Source of the DNA: Agathobaculum hominis
Lineage (GTDB): Bacteria > Bacillota > Clostridia > Oscillospirales > Butyricicoccaceae
DNA: 64,000 bases
Assembly: GCF_014288055.1 (NCBI RefSeq)
Contig: NZ_JACOPK010000008.1
Location: 62,001 to 126,000 of the forward strand
Reading direction: 5' to 3'
Positions 60,624 to 64,000 of the stretch are shown piece after piece. Numbering within the stretch: position 1 is the stretch's first letter; every line of letters begins with the position of its first letter. A program made the position numbers and the translations under genes. The notes beneath the pieces were generated by a model that made no database searches, had not been told where the DNA came from, and saw only the letters and a program-made list of their open reading frames with translations.

Positions 60624-61739
60624 ATGGCAAAGATTTCTTTACAGAATATTAGAAAGGTATATCCCGGCGGCGTTGAAGTAGTGCCGAAACTTAATCTTGA
60701 AATCGCGGACAAGGAATTTGTCGTGCTGGTCGGCCCTTCCGGCTGCGGTAAATCGACTACGCTGCGTATGATCGCAGGTCTTGAGGAGATCACGGACGGT
60801 GATATGTATATCGGCGAGCGCCGCGTCAATGACGTTGCGCCGAAGGACCGCAATATTGCGATGGTTTTCCAGAGCTACGCGCTGTATCCGCATATGACGG
60901 TTTACAAGAATATGGCGTTCGGACTGTCGCTTCAGAAGATGCCGAAGGACGAAATCGACCGGAAGGTTCATGAAGTAGCTAAAATTCTGGATCTGGAGCA
61001 TCTGCTGAACCGCAAGCCTAAGGCGTTGTCCGGCGGCCAGCGTCAGCGTGTCGCACTGGGACGCGCTATGGTGCGCGACCCTGATGTATTCCTGCTGGAC
61101 GAGCCGCTGTCCAACCTGGATGCCAAGCTGCGTACCTCGATGCGAGCGGAGATTGCCCGCCTGCATAAAAGACTGGGCACGACCTTTGTCTACGTAACGC
61201 ACGACCAGACCGAGGCGATGACGATGGGCGACCGTATCGTTGTTATGAAGAGCGGTATCATTCAGCAGGCCGATACGCCGACAAACCTCTACAACAAGCC
61301 CTGCAATATGTTTGTAGCCGGCTTTATCGGTTCTCCGCAGATGAACTTCATCGACTGCACGATCGAAAAGGGAAAAGAAGGCTACGGCGTCAATTTTGCC
61401 GGCAAACTCATCCCTCTGCCGCAGGGCAAGTTCCCGGACAAGCTGATGGCGGAATACGCCGGAAAGACGGTGGTTCTCGGCGTCCGTCCGGAGGACTTCC
61501 ATACGGAAAGCGCATTCCTGGAAATGAGCGAGGACAGCACGGTAGAGGCCGAAGTTGAAATCGCAGAAATGATGGGTGCGGAAATTTATATCCATGCTGT
61601 ATGCGGCGGTCAGAAACTTATCGTGCGCGCACCGTCCCGCGTGCAGGCGGAAAGCGGCGACCATATTTCGCTTGCTATCGATAAGAACAAAATTCATCTG
61701 TTTGACAAAGAAACCGAACAGGCAATCAATATTAAATAA
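60624..61739 (+). CDS. ABC transporter ATP-binding protein (UgpC/MsmK type)
   Basis: 371 residues. Walker A GPSGCGKSTTLRMIAG, signature LSGGQRQRVALGRAMVRDP, Walker B VFLLDEPLSNLDAKLR, H-loop YVTHDQTEAMTMGDR, and the TOBE regulatory end of MalK-like ATPases. Clostridia often use one shared ATPase for several sugar importers; here the gene belongs to the operon itself, making the importer complete. Last gene before a terminator. Confidence 0.95.
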   Translation: MAKISLQNIRKVYPGGVEVVPKLNLEIADKEFVVLVGPSGCGKSTTLRMIAGLEEITDGDMYIGERRVNDVAPKDRNIAMVFQSYALYPHMTVYKNMAFGLSLQKMPKDEIDRKVHEVAKILDLEHLLNRKPKALSGGQRQRVALGRAMVRDPDVFLLDEPLSNLDAKLRTSMRAEIARLHKRLGTTFVYVTHDQTEAMTMGDRIVVMKSGIIQQADTPTNLYNKPCNMFVAGFIGSPQMNFIDCTIEKGKEGYGVNFAGKLIPLPQGKFPDKLMAEYAGKTVVLGVRPEDFHTESAFLEMSEDSTVEAEVEIAEMMGAEIYIHAVCGGQKLIVRAPSRVQAESGDHISLAIDKNKIHLFDKETEQAINIK

Positions 61740-61777
61740 TTTATTCCTATTAAGCCACCTCTCTCTTCTAATATGGG

Positions 61778-61815
61778 AAACTCCGTATGGCTGAATATAC
61801 GCCATATGGAGTTTT
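61778..61815 (+). terminator. Terminator of the arabinose/galactoside operon
   Basis: AAACTCCGTATGGC / GCCATATGGAGTTTT stem. Confidence 0.85.
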
Positions 61816-61886
61816 CTCGCTCATATGAGCACACAACACATCGCATTTGATGCAAGATTTTGCATTCATCTTAGGATGTTTATATG

Positions 61887-62063
61887 TCAGTAACATATCT
61901 GTTTCTCAAAAAACTCCACAATCCCCGCTTTCAGCACTCTCCACTCCCGGCCGACCTTTACGGCTGGGAGTTCTTCGTTTACGATCATCTTGCGCACTTG
62001 CTGGCGCGTTGTCTTGAGCAGGGCAGCCGTCTCTTTGACGGTTAGGATTTCATCGTTCGACAT
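61887..62063 (-). CDS. Excisionase-family DNA-binding protein
   Basis: 58 residues from ATG 62063 (site AAGGAGG). Winged helix-turn-helix: EILTVKETAALLKTTRQQVR, AVKVGREWRVLKAGIVEFFE. Related in pattern to the excisionase-like protein at 38.9 kb, but from a separate element. Last gene on this strand before the operon terminator from the left. Confidence 0.87.
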   Translation of the reverse strand: MSNDEILTVKETAALLKTTRQQVRKMIVNEELPAVKVGREWRVLKAGIVEFFEKQICY

Positions 62064-62255
62064 GGTAAAACCTCCTTGACATGGGTGAAAGCACATTTCA
62101 CTTTAATTCATGTATACTTATTCTAATGTTGGCGATTGAACGTCAAATCATGCTGTTTAAGCAGGCACAAATACCCTGCAACAGGCCGTTAGAACGAAAA
62201 TTATAAATGATGATAAAAGAGAAAATTTGCCTGCATGCACTGATGAGAAATAGAT

Positions 62256-63242
62256 TTATGACTGGAATGAAATACATCCTGTCTCCATCTCCTCAAACTT
62301 CCCCAACAATTTAATAAGGTCAGATTTTTTAATCCTGCAATCTTTCTGGACGGCTGCGAGCGAAACGCAGTCGTTCGCCTTTTTCGCGATACGGCGCAGC
62401 TTCTTTTTCGTCTTTTCGCGGTACTTGGAGGCATTGATACGGTCCAGCAGCTCGGGAAGCGAAACCGGGTCAAAGTGCATCATATGCAGCCGGTGGAGAA
62501 ACTTATGCTGCTGATTTTCAACCTGAGAGCCAAGTTCAATCAGCTGACTTTCCCAGTCTTTAGCCTTAGTCAACTTGGTGATTTTCGAACGACCAAACCG
62601 CAATTCCAGTCGAAGAATATGCTCGTCAATCTTGATATCATGCCGTTTCTCAAGCTCATACGATTTATCATAAACTGAGAAAGCACAGCTTTTAGACTTA
62701 TTCTCAATCGTCCACGAATGCTTATTGGCTCCCTTGAATTGCTCATCGGAATTTGCGTATTGTCCGAACTTAACCGTGTTGTAATGGGGGATAGGAAAGG
62801 ATTTCTTGAAAATATCCAAACGATCTTGAACATCAGCCTTGCGTTCATAATACAGATTGCAGGTCAAGTCACACCGTGACAGCTTAAACTCCTTGAGCCG
62901 TCGGTCAACGCCGATTTTATCAAGGATATTCCGCAGGCGGTGCTTTACCTGCTGAACAGACTCTTTGTCAGCCTGAAATAATGCGGTCGGTTTATATGTA
63001 CCAGTGAGTAGGGAGGACGGGTTGATAATCAGTATCAGCCAGCACGGATGCGAAACGGACTGGCCAAGCTGTATCTCAACGCCAATGTCCTTGAACTGCG
63101 TTATCTGGTAATACGGCGAAAGACCTAATTTCCCTTTGCTGGTACGAATGCACTCATTTTGTTCAATAATGTTCTGTATTTTGGAATATTTGCATTGTAA
63201 TTTCAACGAAAAGGTGTGGATGCCGTACTTGTTCGTAATCAT
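62256..63242 (-). CDS. Replication initiation protein (phage/plasmid gene II/X-like)
   Basis: 328 residues from ATG 63242 (site GGAGG). Blocks FKLSRCDLTCNLYYE, FPIPHYNTVKFGQYANSDEQ, CAFSVYDKSYELEKRHDIKI and HILRLELRFGRSKITKLTK follow the pattern of rolling-circle type replication initiators. A conserved Tyr lies in the central block. Its ATG overlaps the helicase stop (ATGA), so the two are coupled: an initiator with its own helicase. Basic Lys-rich helices (KYREKTKKKLRRIAKKAND) near the end. Confidence 0.65.
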   Translation of the reverse strand: MITNKYGIHTFSLKLQCKYSKIQNIIEQNECIRTSKGKLGLSPYYQITQFKDIGVEIQLGQSVSHPCWLILIINPSSLLTGTYKPTALFQADKESVQQVKHRLRNILDKIGVDRRLKEFKLSRCDLTCNLYYERKADVQDRLDIFKKSFPIPHYNTVKFGQYANSDEQFKGANKHSWTIENKSKSCAFSVYDKSYELEKRHDIKIDEHILRLELRFGRSKITKLTKAKDWESQLIELGSQVENQQHKFLHRLHMMHFDPVSLPELLDRINASKYREKTKKKLRRIAKKANDCVSLAAVQKDCRIKKSDLIKLLGKFEEMETGCISFQS

Positions 63243-64000
63243 TTGCTATTCCTCCGTTTCTGTGCGCAGACTGTGCAACGCTTGCAGGTTTTCGTTTCGT
63301 GCTGTCCTTGGTGCTCGAGGATATCGCATACCATGCAGCTTTCGCTATGGATGAAGTTGTGTACTTGGTTTAGATTCGATTTTATCGTTTTCGCAGCTTT
63401 GGCTGACTGCTTTTTCGCCTTCTTGATAAAGCTATTTGAGATAGCCTCATCATCGCCGTTCTGATCGTAGAAGATGACACAGTGCGCCTTTCGTCCATCA
63501 CGTCCCGCTCGGCCAATCTGCTGAATGTAATCCGTCATGCTGATCGGTGCGTTGAAGTGCACGACAAGTTCAATATCGGCAACATCAATACCCATACTGA
63601 ATGCTGAAGTTGCAATCATAATCTTTCTTTTGCCTTGCAGGAAGTCGAATAATAACTGTTTTTTGCGACGTTCCGGTTTAATTCGTGAGTGATAGCGGGT
63701 AACATCGCCGGAGTATATTTCTCCCAGAATGTTGTACAGTGCGTCCACATATGTAGTTGTCTGCGCAAAGATCAGCACCGAGCCATCTTTGTGATACTTA
63801 TCAATCAGCTTGCAGAGCTTCTTGATACGGAATTCCAGTCGTTCCTCCAAGGTGTTCTTCTGACAAGTAACATCCTTCTTGAGAAGAATAAGATTATCAC
63901 GCCGCAAATCACTGCGCAGAATAACAGGCTTGTCCATGTGTAGACTGTCGCGAATGATATTCAAAGAGTCAGCAGATATTGTCGCAGAGCAGGCACAGAT
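63239..64000 (-). CDS. RecQ-like helicase of the second element; 5' end outside window
   Basis: Open to the right edge: the frame before the TTG at 63964 reads ..ACSATISADSLNIIRDSL, i.e. the SAT motif, so the start is beyond 64,000. The C-terminal RecA-like domain is complete: SVLIFAQTTTYVDALYNIL, MIATSAFSMGIDVADIELVV, QIGRAGRDGRKAHCVIFYD. It ends with a Cys cluster (CMVC..CKRCTVC) instead of the RQC-HRDC part of the core recQ at 30 kb. Confidence 0.85.
   Translation of the reverse strand: MCACSATISADSLNIIRDSLHMDKPVILRSDLRRDNLILLKKDVTCQKNTLEERLEFRIKKLCKLIDKYHKDGSVLIFAQTTTYVDALYNILGEIYSGDVTRYHSRIKPERRKKQLLFDFLQGKRKIMIATSAFSMGIDVADIELVVHFNAPISMTDYIQQIGRAGRDGRKAHCVIFYDQNGDDEAISNSFIKKAKKQSAKAAKTIKSNLNQVHNFIHSESCMVCDILEHQGQHETKTCKRCTVCAQKRRNSK

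Larger units (their letters stand above)
61840..64000. mobile_element. Left part of a second mobile element
   Basis: Abrupt fall in GC and a minus-strand gene set of RecQ-like helicase, replication protein and excisionase-like protein. The rest lies right of the window; no integrase or att site is visible. Confidence 0.6.

Overview
The window looks like chromosome from a GC-rich gut clostridium (Bacillota, Oscillospiraceae/Butyricicoccaceae type). The evidence is Gram-positive LexA boxes (GAAC-N4-GTTC), the Asp23-like/FakA/RecG neighbourhood, AraR operators of the Bacillus type, strong AGGAGG ribosome sites and TTGACA-17-TATAAT promoters. The genus call is an inference.

Bases 1-36,050 are housekeeping core. 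In order they hold: an L,D-transpeptidase (cut by the left edge), prfB, a Mn2+-type (yybP-ykoY) riboswitch with a cation antiporter, a YebC protein, an ABC-F ATPase, a YdcF-like protein, prfA, a Sua5-type tRNA t6A enzyme, a decayed Mrr nuclease, coaE, an M18 peptidase, a CDF metal exporter, an iron-type alcohol dehydrogenase, recG, lexA, asp23-like, fakA, pth, ppk1, a pilin-like protein, a diguanylate cyclase, a GDPD-like pseudo-enzyme, a cyclophilin, tepA, recQ, a zinc-ribbon/LprI-like membrane protein, an RmlD-like reductase and a dicarboxylate/amino acid symporter. A family of hairpin-rich repeats of about 100-220 bp sits at gene 3' ends throughout this part, mostly starting at the stop codon. 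This part also holds a probable type I toxin locus (22.1-22.35 kb) and a dense cluster of DnaA boxes (29.1-29.3 kb).

Bases 35,963-36,049 are a tRNA-Leu(UAA), and from there to about 46.5 kb lies a less GC-rich integrated element. It carries a tyrosine integrase with a frameshift, an excisionase-like protein, a replication ATPase, a DUF4143 ATPase, a large orphan protein and a serine recombinase. It also carries a tight five-gene operon: DUF960 protein, zinc-ribbon amidoligase, class II glutamine amidotransferase and two micro-peptides. I regard that last operon as the best candidate for an undescribed system: a possible peptide-amidation pathway.

Bases 46.8-61.8 kb are a carbohydrate locus for arabinose- and galactose-containing oligosaccharides: a HAD phosphatase, a GH27 enzyme divergent from an AraC regulator, AraR, then an operon of FGGY kinase, araA, araD, a complete ABC importer with its own ATPase, and a GH36 alpha-galactosidase. 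AraR boxes precede araR and the kinase gene. From 61.85 kb to the right edge a second mobile element begins (excisionase-like protein, replication protein, RecQ-like helicase running off the edge).
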